Assembly (NCBI GenBank): GCA_003563895.1
Contig: PWTK01000007.1
Span: 1-55,086 of the forward strand
DNA: 55,086 nt
Direction of reading: 5' to 3'
Source: Syntrophomonadaceae bacterium
GTDB taxonomy: Bacteria > Bacillota > Dethiobacteria > DTU022 > UBA8154
Numbering within the stretch: the first letter of the stretch is position 1; every line of letters starts with the position of its first letter. Positions 16,479-23,860 of the stretch are shown piece after piece. The notes under the pieces are model-generated. The model was not told the origin of the DNA, searched no databases, and was given only the letters and a program-made list of their open reading frames with translations. A program made the translations under genes and the position numbers.

Positions 16479-17063
16479 CTAAGGCTCCGCCTTGATTTTC
16501 CGAAGAAGCCAGGCCATGTTTTCTCCCAGCCGCTGCATTGTCCGAAGGCCCTCTTCGTCTTGCTCGACATCGCCCGAGGCCTTCCCCAAACCCAGGTTCC
16601 AGTATGTCGACCCCGGCACGATCATCTCATTGATGAAGAAAAAATTGTTGATGGCCTGGAAGACGTTGAGCGCCCCCGCGCGGCGGACGGCCACCACGGC
16701 CGCCCCCACCTTCAGGCGAAGCGGGTTGTTCACCTGGCCCTTGCTTGCGTAACCGGCGCGGTCGATCAAGGCCTTGGTTTCGGCGTTCAGAGCGGCAAAA
16801 TAGGTCGGGGAACCGATCACGATCCCGTCAGCCTCCACCATTTTCTCCAGGCAGACATTGAGCCCGTCCGTATCAACGGCACAACGCCCATCTCTTTTTT
16901 CCCGACATTTCATGCAGGCCGTGCAGCCGGCACTGATTTCCCCCGAGAGGTTCACCAGTTCACACTCGATCCCTTGCTCCTCCAGTGGCTTAAAAAGCTC
17001 CCGGATCAGTCTCGCCGTGTTCCCTTCCCGTCGCGGACTCCCGTTAAATGCCACCACTTTCAT
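16479..17063 (-). CDS. NADPH-dependent FMN reductase / iron-sulfur flavoprotein family
   Basis: About 194 residues with a flavodoxin-like fold. N-terminus MKVVAFNGSPRREGNTARLI is the FMN phosphate loop of the iron-sulfur flavoprotein (Isf) and NADPH-dependent FMN reductase group. A cysteine cluster CTACMKCREKRDGRC follows at about 50-65, the place where Isf proteins bind a 4Fe-4S cluster. GSPTYFAALNAETKALIDR is the second flavin-contact region. It probably handles electrons between flavin and an iron-sulfur partner. The ATG at 17063 has AAAGGGG eight bases upstream. The upstream extension of the open frame lacks a ribosome site. Confidence 0.88.
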   Translation of the reverse strand: MKVVAFNGSPRREGNTARLIRELFKPLEEQGIECELVNLSGEISAGCTACMKCREKRDGRCAVDTDGLNVCLEKMVEADGIVIGSPTYFAALNAETKALIDRAGYASKGQVNNPLRLKVGAAVVAVRRAGALNVFQAINNFFFINEMIVPGSTYWNLGLGKASGDVEQDEEGLRTMQRLGENMAWLLRKIKAEP

Positions 17064-17366
17064 CAAGTCAGCCCCTTTCTGCGCGTTTTCATAGAGTATA
17101 TTTCTTCCTTGGGAGGCCCGTTTCTTGCAAAAAAAATAAAAAAACGGCCACAAATATCACAAATACTGCAGAAGATTTTCCGGTAATTGTCCGTCACCTG
17201 CCCTGCAGCTGCGCTGAAGCTGCTTCTGCCCCCTGCCCTGTCCCGCCCAGCACATGCGCCGAATCAACCCTCTAGCCTGGACAAGCGAGGACGATAATTT
17301 TAAGGTGCCCCGTCGAAAATGATTGCCATTATTGCGCAGTGATCGCAAGCCAGGGCTTAAAAACTA

Positions 17367-17396
17367 TTGACATTGCAGCGGCCGGCGTAATACAAT
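17367..17396 (+). promoter_or_regulatory. Promoter of the MerR regulator gene
   Basis: TTGACA (17367-17372) and TACAAT (17391-17396) are separated by 18 bases. The LiuR-like operator lies immediately downstream, so the regulator probably represses its own promoter. Confidence 0.7.
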
Positions 17397-17398
17397 TG

Positions 17399-17435
17399 GC
17401 TCACGATTAAGTTAACGTAAACGTAAACTGTGAGC
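17399..17435. promoter_or_regulatory. LiuR-like palindromic operator
   Basis: The core TTAACGTAAACGTAAA (17412-17427) closely matches the palindromic TTTACGTnnACGTAAA pattern known for LiuR-type MerR regulators of branched-chain amino acid and fatty acid breakdown. It lies within a wider imperfect dyad bounded by GCTCAC (17399-17404) and GTGAGC (17430-17435). It sits just after the -10 box and before the MerR gene. Confidence 0.65.
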
Positions 17436-17479
17436 GATGCATACCAAAAGCGAGGAGAAAAGTCAAAGGTGATGCTGCC

Positions 17480-17917
17480 GTGACCGAGGGAAAAGAAAGG
17501 AAGACCGAAGAAAATCAGCGCTACTCCATCTCCGAGCTGGCCGGCATGTTCGGCGTCACCCCGCGCACCATTCGCTATTACGAAGAAGTGGGGCTCCTGG
17601 CCCCCGAGGAGCGCGAAAGCGAAACCCAGCAGCGCCGCTACAGCAAGAGGGCCCGGGCCAGGCTCAAACTGATTTTGAGGGGCAAACGGTTCGGTTTTTC
17701 CCTGGGTGAAATTAAAGAGATGATCGAGCTCTCCGATGTCGACCCGTCGGAAAAAGAACAGCTCAAGCGCACCCTGGCCTACGGCGACAAAAAAATCGCC
17801 GAGATCGACGAAATGATCAGCGAGCTTACCGCCATTAAAGAAGAAATGCTCGAGTTCCGGGAAAAATTCAGCAGGAGACTCCGGGAACAGGTAGGGGAGG
17901 GAAGAGAAGACGACTGA
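17480..17917 (+). CDS. MerR-family transcriptional regulator (LiuR-like)
   Basis: 145 residues. The winged helix-turn-helix at about 15-80 begins YSISELAGMFGVTPRTIRYYEEVGLL, the classic MerR signature, followed by a long helix (SEKEQLKRTLAYGDKKIAEIDEMISELTAI) that forms the antiparallel dimer coiled coil. There is no cysteine-based metal site and no sizeable effector domain. The length and the adjacent acyl-CoA dehydrogenase and LiuR-like operator point to a regulator of acyl-CoA oxidation rather than of metals. The GTG start lies behind an AAAGGTGA sequence; a strong promoter and operator lie upstream. A 460-base repeat-rich gap separates it from the dehydrogenase. Confidence 0.88.
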   Translation: MTEGKERKTEENQRYSISELAGMFGVTPRTIRYYEEVGLLAPEERESETQQRRYSKRARARLKLILRGKRFGFSLGEIKEMIELSDVDPSEKEQLKRTLAYGDKKIAEIDEMISELTAIKEEMLEFREKFSRRLREQVGEGREDD

Positions 17918-17938
17918 AGGGCAAAAAAGAGGGCGAGA

Positions 17939-18050
17939 AGTGACGGTTCCTGATTTTCCTGTAAGCTGCTGCCTGGCAAAAAGAGACGGTTCCTGACTTG
18001 CCCGGCAATAAGTCCCAAGGAAATAAGGGAGCAAAAAGTGGCGGTTTTTC
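17939..18050. repeat. Cluster of three short direct repeats (core GACGGTTCCTGA)
   Basis: Copies of a sequence like CAAAAAGAGACGGTTCCTGA occur at 17939-17959, 17977-18002 and, more diverged, 18031-18050. A related copy at 40809-40834 matches the second over 26 bases with two differences, and inverted relatives lie at 19771-19806. The rest of the 17918-18379 gap holds no gene that I can see. Confidence 0.6.
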
Positions 18051-18379
18051 TTTTCACCTGTCAGGTTCAGGTAAGAAGGTTCCCCTTTGCCCCCTTTTTC
18101 CCGGGCAAAAAACACAGGGGTGCTCGTTCTCCGGGGAAGAGAACAGGAAAGCGGGAAGCTGGCAAGGAAAACAGATTGCGCCGCTTTATAGACGTGAACG
18201 CCCCTGAGAAAACTTTTTTTACCTTCTTTTTGCCTCTTTGACACGGCCCCGGCAGAGGGCATAAAAGAACGGTTGCCAGATTGAACCGCTCCAATAGTGC
18301 CGGATTAACGATTTCTGCATTGAGCCGGCAACGGTATCCGATAGGCCCTTTAAAGTCATGATGGAGGAGGTTTTCATTC

Positions 18380-19615
18380 GTGTTTGATTACATCCTGAGT
18401 GAAGAACAGGAAAAAATTCAGCAGGAAGCCCGGGATTTTGCCGTGTCCATTGACTCCCAGCTCATCCTGGACATGGACGCGGACAAAGTGCGCTATCCCA
18501 AGGGGTACCTGGAGGAAGCCGGAAAAAGGAACCTGCTGGGCCTCCGCTTCCCCGAAAAGCACGGCGGCAGGAACCTGGGCTGGGCCGAAGAGGTGGTCGC
18601 CCTGCAGGAAATCGGCACGCTGGGCACCTCCCTGTGGTGCCTCTATTCCCTGGTGAGCATCGTCGGAGAAGCCATCAACCTTTTCGGAACCGAAGAGCAG
18701 AAGGAAAAGTACCTCAAGCCCACCGTCGAAGGGAAACTGGCCACCGCCGAAGGGCTGACGGAGCCGCGCGGCGGTTCGGACTTTTTCGGGGCCACCACCC
18801 GTGCCGAGAAAAAGGGCGACAAATACGTGCTCAACGGCCAGAAGCGCTTCATCGTGGGGGCGGAAGGCGCCGATTACTTCATGGTCTATGCCCGCACAGA
18901 CCCCGAAGCGCCGCCGCACAAGGGAATCAGCGCTTTTCTCGTGGACCGCGTCCCCGGCGTGGAAGTAAAACACATTTACGGGCTGATGGGCACCCGGGGC
19001 GGGGGAACAGGCCGGGTTGTTTTCAAAGACGCCGAAGTGCCCGAGGAAAACCTCATCGGGAAACTGAACGGGGCGGCCGAGATCTTTTACCAGATGATGG
19101 TCCCCGAGCGGATGACCAGCGCGGGCGGGGCGCTGGGCATGGCCCGGGCCGCCCTGGAAGTGGCCGCCCGCTACAGCACGAAGCGCAAGGCCTTTGGGCG
19201 CAAAATCAAGGATTTCCAGGCGGTCAGTTTCAAGATCGCCGAGAGCATGACCCAACTGGACGCCGCCAAAACCCTCGTCTTCAACACGGCACAGGCCATC
19301 GACAAAGGTGTGGACTCTTCCGTCCAGCGCCGCCTGGTCTCCGAATCCAAGAAGTACGCCACCGAAACGGCATGGGATGTGGTCAACCACGCCATGCAGG
19401 TGATGGGCGGCATCGGCTACACCAACGTCTACCCCATCGAGCGCATGCTGCGCGACGTGCGGCTCATCACCATCTGGACGGGCACCAACGAGATCATGAA
19501 CCTCATAATCCAGCACGAGTTTTACCGGGAGTTCACCACTACCTACTCCACCGGCCGAAACATCGAACCCGATGCGGCCGAAGCGGAAAAAGAGGAAGAA
19601 AAAGTCTACGAATGA
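18380..19615 (+). CDS. Acyl-CoA dehydrogenase
   Basis: 411 residues, FAD enzyme of fatty-acid or branched-chain acyl-CoA oxidation. The N-terminal helical domain leads to the FAD/substrate strand region [20 protein letters not shown] (TEP-GSD motif), [13 protein letters not shown], and the C-terminal domain with [17 protein letters not shown] and [26 protein letters not shown]. The catalytic base of MCAD-type enzymes (Glu in xYEGT) is replaced: here IWTGTNEI. Instead a Glu at about 243 in [10 protein letters not shown] aligns with the catalytic Glu of isovaleryl-CoA and long-chain dehydrogenases, suggesting that subclass. The GTG start has GGAGGAGG upstream. Probably under the LiuR-like regulator. 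Confidence 0.93.
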   Translation: MFDYILSEEQEKIQQEARDFAVSIDSQLILDMDADKVRYPKGYLEEAGKRNLLGLRFPEKHGGRNLGWAEEVVALQEIGTLGTSLWCLYSLVSIVGEAINLFGTEEQKEKYLKPTVEGKLATAEGLTEPRGGSDFFGATTRAEKKGDKYVLNGQKRFIVGAEGADYFMVYARTDPEAPPHKGISAFLVDRVPGVEVKHIYGLMGTRGGGTGRVVFKDAEVPEENLIGKLNGAAEIFYQMMVPERMTSAGGALGMARAALEVAARYSTKRKAFGRKIKDFQAVSFKIAESMTQLDAAKTLVFNTAQAIDKGVDSSVQRRLVSESKKYATETAWDVVNHAMQVMGGIGYTNVYPIERMLRDVRLITIWTGTNEIMNLIIQHEFYREFTTTYSTGRNIEPDAAEAEKEEEKVYE

Positions 19616-19770
19616 CCGTGCGCCGTTGTTTGGAAAGGCGGGCAGGGGAGCATTACTACCCGATCCACTTAGCCGGCCGGGCAAACACGGATCACGCCCC
19701 ATACGACCGGCAAAATGTGACAGTTTCAAGCGTGAGGGGGGGACAAGAACCGCCACCTCCTGCCTGGGAT

Positions 19771-19806
19771 TCGCTGACAGGAACGCTCGAACCGTCACTT
19801 TTTACC
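19771..19806. repeat. Inverted copy of the dispersed GACGGTTC repeat
   Basis: The complement reads GGTAAAAAGTGACGGTTC and then continues with GAGCGTTCCTGTC, related to the 17.9-kb cluster but in opposite orientation, so the acyl-CoA dehydrogenase gene is flanked by inverted relatives. A weaker relative lies at about 19740-19757. The gap 19616-19885 holds no gene. Confidence 0.45.
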
Positions 19807-19885
19807 TTGTTCCCTTCCCAGGGGAGCTTTCATGCCCCGCAAACCCGCGTAATTGGCGCGGGGAGGGCGGAGCGGGAACAACCGC

Positions 19886-20998
19886 TCAACGCCCTGAGGG
19901 CCTCAAGCTGTCCAGCACTTCCTGCGACGGCTTGTTGGGTATTTCAGCCACCTTTTCCCCGTTGTACGTGAAGAGCTGGCGGTCTTCGGCGGTGATTTCG
20001 CCGATGACGGCGGCGGGTGCTTCCTGCGCTTGGAGAACCTCCAGCACCTCGTCCACGTCGTCCGGCGGAACCTGGAACAGCATCCGGCCCTGCGTCTCGC
20101 AGATCAAAATCTCCTCCGGGGTGAGATCTTCCGCTTTGACGGGAGCGGCGGAAAGCTCCACCCTGGCCCCCAGCCCTCCGTAGCGGGCCGATTCGCAAAC
20201 CGCCGCCCCGATGCCTGCCGCTCCCAGGTCTGAACAGGCGCGGATCTTGCCCGTTTTAAATGCAGCCAGCGAGGCCTCCATGGCCTGCTTCTCCTCTTCA
20301 AAGAGGGCCTCGGCGGGGATCATCTCCGATACCAGCCCGGCCCGGTAGAGGGTGTCGTTGCCGTCCCTGCCGGTTTTGCCGAGGATGATAATCCTGTCCC
20401 CGGCAGCCTTGGCCGGCTTGGTCAGCGGCTTTTGGGTCACCAGCTTGCCGAAGACCGACACCACGATGGCCGGGACAATGTCGCTGAAGGAAGTGGAAAG
20501 GCCCCCGCCGACAATAAAGACGCCCATCGCCCTGCACATGTCCTTGATCCCCTGCATGATCAAGTCCAGCCGATTCTTGCTGGTCATCACCTTGCAGTTT
20601 CCGCAGGTGCATTCGCCGGCAAAGCCGCACGGCCCCACCAGGACCTCCTGTTCCAGCGGCCGCGTGCCCACAAAATCCAGCAGGAAAAGCGGCCTGCCTC
20701 CCATGGCCACCACATCCCGCATGGCACCTCCAGCCCCGGTAGCCGCAGCATCATAGGGGCGGGGAACGGCGGGGGAACAGTGGCTTTCCTGCTTGGCTAC
20801 GAAACCCCCCTCCACACCGGGAACCTGGAACACGGCCGCGTCATCGTCATCATGCGGCCCCACGATCAATGCCCCCGGCCACTGTTCGGCAACATTTTCA
20901 TTGAGCTCCTTGAGGGCACCAAAATCGATGGCCTGGTCGATATTGTGGTGCAGGTGAACAAAAAGCCCGTGCATCAACGCCCTTTCAACCTTGTTCAT
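19886..20998 (-). CDS. AIR synthase-related (PurL/SelD-like) protein
   Basis: About 370 residues of the PurM/PurL/SelD ATP-binding fold. Features: HDDDDAAVFQVPGVEGGFVAKQESHCSP (PurL-like ATP/metal and substrate segment), GAGGAMRDVVAMGGRPLFLLDFVG (the PurL motif for the formylglycinamidine synthetase half domain), and DLGAAGIGAAVCESA late. A CTCGNCK cysteine cluster in the middle (about residues 135-141) is unusual for PurL. It is only half the length of PurL, so it is a stand-alone homologue with an unknown substrate. The ATG at 20998 has GAGGAGG upstream; a longer frame to 21058 lacks support. A second protein of the same superfamily is encoded at 12616-13608. Confidence 0.82.
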   Translation of the reverse strand: MNKVERALMHGLFVHLHHNIDQAIDFGALKELNENVAEQWPGALIVGPHDDDDAAVFQVPGVEGGFVAKQESHCSPAVPRPYDAAATGAGGAMRDVVAMGGRPLFLLDFVGTRPLEQEVLVGPCGFAGECTCGNCKVMTSKNRLDLIMQGIKDMCRAMGVFIVGGGLSTSFSDIVPAIVVSVFGKLVTQKPLTKPAKAAGDRIIILGKTGRDGNDTLYRAGLVSEMIPAEALFEEEKQAMEASLAAFKTGKIRACSDLGAAGIGAAVCESARYGGLGARVELSAAPVKAEDLTPEEILICETQGRMLFQVPPDDVDEVLEVLQAQEAPAAVIGEITAEDRQLFTYNGEKVAEIPNKPSQEVLDSLRPSGR

Positions 20999-21528
20999 TC
21001 CAGCGCCTCCTCGCATATCGAGTTTTAAAAAGCAAATATCTCTCAAATTTGCCCGCATTCCCGGCCCGCGCTTCCCAAGAAAAACCCCTGAGGCGGCCGG
21101 GCAAACTTCTTTGAGGCCCGCCTGGATCCCGCATTTTGTTCGCGCATGACCTCGCTACTATTTGTTCGCGCTGGAAGGCCTGATTCCCTCCACCTGATTT
21201 CAACTCATGGAGATCCCCCAGGGCTGCAGGGCCACCTTTTCGCCTCCCTACGGACGGGTAAAAAGAAGAGGGCGAGAAAACAAAATAAAAAAACCTCTTG
21301 CTTTGCAGTTATCTTTCACGGGAAGGCACAGGGGAGAAAAAATGGAGGGAGGATCCCTGCGGTAAGATGTGGAATACCTATCTTAATTCTTCATACTTTT
21401 TGCGCCCCTCTGCACCAAACCCGTCATTTTTCGCCAAGCCCGTCAACCGGCCGCAGGGGGAGTAAACGCGTTTTTTTTCACTGCAATGCGCCAGGCCAAT
21501 TTCGACAAGCCGCGGGGGGAGGGATCCC
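20999..21528. other. Intergenic region, no gene seen
   Basis: 530 bases between the divergent AIR-synthase-like gene and the small HTH gene. Open frames on both strands have no plausible composition. The right half is moderately AT-rich and presumably carries promoters for both genes, but I could not pick a convincing -35/-10 pair. Confidence 0.3.
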
Positions 21529-21741
21529 GTGTTTTTCAAATTCGGCTTTAAAAACAAGACCGTGAAAGAGCTCCGCAAAAACCAGGGCCTGACGGTTCAA
21601 GAGCTGGCCCTGCAGCTGCGCGTAAAACCCAGCCTGATCCATAAAATCGACCAAAAAAGGATCAGGGACGTGCCGGAGCCCCTGCAATCCAGGATAACCC
21701 CCGTTCTGCGGGGAGAGGGCAAAAAAGCGCCCCGGCTTTGA
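21529..21741 (+). CDS. Small XRE/HTH-like DNA-binding protein
   Basis: 70 residues. The centre VKELRKNQGLTVQELALQLRVKPSLIHKIDQKRIRDVPEPL has the spacing of a helix-turn-helix (L-T-x-x-E-L-A-x-x-L-x-V-x-x-x-x-I-x-K-I) as in Cro/C1/Xre proteins, with the recognition helix ending in HKID. The GTG start has GGGGAGGG six bases upstream. The protein is alone on its strand between two long gaps. Targets are unknown. Confidence 0.7.
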   Translation: MFFKFGFKNKTVKELRKNQGLTVQELALQLRVKPSLIHKIDQKRIRDVPEPLQSRITPVLRGEGKKAPRL

Positions 21742-22190
21742 AAAAACAGGGACAAAACGGCTGCATCTTCTGCCTTGGCCTGAAAAAAGAAGGCATGTGC
21801 TGCTTAAGCCCCAAACCGGGGGAGGCAAGCCAGCCGGGCGGTTTTCTTTTCGCGCCTGGACTCCGCACCTGGCCGGAGAGGTCGATTCCTTTTTGCCAAC
21901 CTTCCGCCGCCCTTCCGGAGATGCGTCAGCCGGCCCCGCGGCAGCGCTCCTTGTTGTTTACTCCGCATGGCTTTCTGAAAAAGCTTGCTCCCCTTTCCGC
22001 CCATCCAGGCTGAGGCGACATGCCAAGTGCGGCCAAAACAGAATCCTCCTTTGAATTTTGGCCGGGCATTTTTTCGCCGGTGGGAAAAGGGTTATCCCGC
22101 TGCAAAGCGAAATAATTAACGGATCAAACAGCGCACCATTCAGGCCGGCGTCACATCAATACATAAAGAAAGGAGGGCACGCCGGGGCAA
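21742..22190. other. Intergenic region, no gene seen
   Basis: 450 bases between the HTH gene and the UppP-like gene. No frame with plausible composition and ribosome site was found, and no clear terminator or promoter. A weak inverted repeat (GCCGGGCATTTTTTCGCCGG region, near 22065) could be a loose terminator. Confidence 0.3.
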
Positions 22191-23093
22191 ATGCCCTGCA
22201 CAGCACAACCCCCGGCGCTGCTGCCCTGCATGACCATTACGGAAGCCCTGGTGCTCGGAATTATACAAGGCATATTCATGTTTTTACCGGTCAGCTCCAC
22301 CAGCCACCTGGTGCTCATGCAGCACTGGTTGATCCGCCACGGGTCCTCCCTTCCCGCGCCCGACTGCCCCGAAATGATCCTGTTCGACCTGGTCGTCCAC
22401 GTCGGCACCCTGGTCTCCATCGCCATTGTTTTCCGCCGCAGCCTGCAGACCCTCCTGCGCAACCTGGGCAGGGACCTGTCGCTTTTTGTGCGGCGGAAAA
22501 ACGGGTTCGGCGAGCTGCTCTACCTCCGCCTCGGAGCGCTCGGCCTGTTAGCGGTCGTCATCACGGGAGCCCTGGGGCTCCCGCTCAAAGCAACTTTTGA
22601 GCAGGCCTTCGCGCAACCCATAATCCTCAGCGCCACGCTCACTATCACCGGCTTGCTGCTCTACTCTACCGATAGGGTCGGGCCGCGCAAGAAGGGCCTG
22701 CGAAATATTACGCCAAAGGTGGCTGCCGCCATCGGGGCCGCCCAAGGGCTGGCACTTCTGCCGGGGATCAGCCGCAGCGGAACCACCATTGCCTTTGCCC
22801 TCCTGTCCGGCCTGAAGCGGCGCTGGGCCGCAGAATTCAGCTTCTTCATCGCTTTTCCCACCATCCTGGCCGCCGCGGTTTTCCAGGCAAGCCAGGTCCA
22901 GAACATGGGAGGGGCCATAAACGTCGGGCTGGTAGAGCTGGCCGTGGGATTTGTGGTTGCTGCCCTGGTGGGCATCGGGGCCCTGCACCTGGTGCTCAAG
23001 CTGCTATACAGGGCCAGGTTCCGCTTTTTTTCCTATTATGTCTGGACGTTGGCCGTCGTCGTCCTGTTCTGCACCCTCTACGGCATCTTTTAG
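22191..23093 (+). CDS. uppP: UppP/BacA-family membrane phosphatase with altered active-site motif
   Basis: 300 residues, polytopic. Family members dephosphorylate undecaprenyl pyrophosphate to recycle the wall lipid carrier and give bacitracin resistance. Motif 2, LLPGISRSGTTIAFALLSGLKR, is intact, including the essential Arg. Motif 1 normally reads QGLTEFLPVSSTGHL; here it is QGIFMFLPVSSTSHL. The second acidic residue of the (E/Q)xxxE motif, catalytically important in E. coli UppP, is Met, and Gly of SSTGH is Ser; the His is kept. Loss of activity or a changed substrate is possible. AAAGGAGGG lies about 14 bases before the chosen ATG; an ATG 13 codons later lacks a ribosome site. Confidence 0.9.
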   Translation: MPCTAQPPALLPCMTITEALVLGIIQGIFMFLPVSSTSHLVLMQHWLIRHGSSLPAPDCPEMILFDLVVHVGTLVSIAIVFRRSLQTLLRNLGRDLSLFVRRKNGFGELLYLRLGALGLLAVVITGALGLPLKATFEQAFAQPIILSATLTITGLLLYSTDRVGPRKKGLRNITPKVAAAIGAAQGLALLPGISRSGTTIAFALLSGLKRRWAAEFSFFIAFPTILAAAVFQASQVQNMGGAINVGLVELAVGFVVAALVGIGALHLVLKLLYRARFRFFSYYVWTLAVVVLFCTLYGIF

Positions 23094-23379
23094 CGCGATA
23101 TCGGGCCGGCCGGTGCCAAATTTTTTTACCGGCATCCCCTTCCCAAACATTTTTTAAATCCGCCGGAAAGAAAAAAACCGCCCCCTCCCTCAGCGCATCG
23201 CTTCCAACCCGAAGCCTTGCGCATTACGGGAAACATTCACCGCCCCTCTGCCCAAACCCGCCCGCAGTTTATAAAAAGTTTATTGTCCATTTACACGCCA
23301 TTTGCACATTGCTGCCTTTTTTCTGTTACCATGCTGGATGTAAACGATAAAAGAAATTCATGAAAGGAGGGACTGAAAA

Positions 23380-23616
23380 GTGCGGAGAAACAAAAAGACC
23401 CTGGCGCTGCTCCTGTCGCTGATGCTGGTTGCCGCAGCCGCCTTTGGGGCCGTCGGTTGTGACCCGCCCCCCGCTGAGGAGCCGCCGCCCCCCAATGATG
23501 AACCGGAAGACATTCCCGAACCCGAAGAGGAACCGGAGGAGATCCCCGAAGAACCTGAAAACGACGAGATGGAAGAGCTGGAAGAACAATTGGAAGAGGA
23601 GCTGGAAGAGAACTAA
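23380..23616 (+). CDS. Small acidic lipoprotein
   Basis: 78 residues: a signal peptide (RRNKKTLALLLSLMLVAAAAFGA) ends in a lipobox-like AVGC, and the mature part is almost only Pro and Glu/Asp (PPAEEPPPPNDEPEDIPEPEEE, then ELEEQLEEELEEN). The tail may coordinate cations or extend like a spacer from the membrane; no domain is present. The GTG start has AAAGGAGGG nine bases upstream. A strong terminator follows at 23713-23749. The preceding gap 23094-23379 holds no gene. Confidence 0.78.
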   Translation: MRRNKKTLALLLSLMLVAAAAFGAVGCDPPPAEEPPPPNDEPEDIPEPEEEPEEIPEEPENDEMEELEEQLEEELEEN

Positions 23617-23712
23617 AGGCCTGGAGCAAGACTTATTAAAAGCACCGGCCAACACTGCTCACAGTCTGGAACTCCAAACCGCCTGAAGTTCTTTTTCAGG
23701 AAATCCGGAATC

Positions 23713-23749
23713 AAAAGCCCTGCCCCCATTTTACCGGGCAGGGCTTTTT
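23713..23749. terminator. Bidirectional rho-independent terminator
   Basis: AAAAGCCCTGCCC pairs with GGGCAGGGCTTTT through a short loop, with a T-run on the plus strand and an A-run on the left that serves the minus strand. It ends the lipoprotein transcript and the convergent transporter transcript. Confidence 0.85.
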
Positions 23750-23860
23750 GTGCTCCATTATCCTATCTCAGCCGCACCACCGGCTCCCCGGCATTCCCCG
23801 AGAACCGGTCCCTCGAATTTACCGCTATATATTGCGCGTTCCACTACGGGTTTTTCCCCT

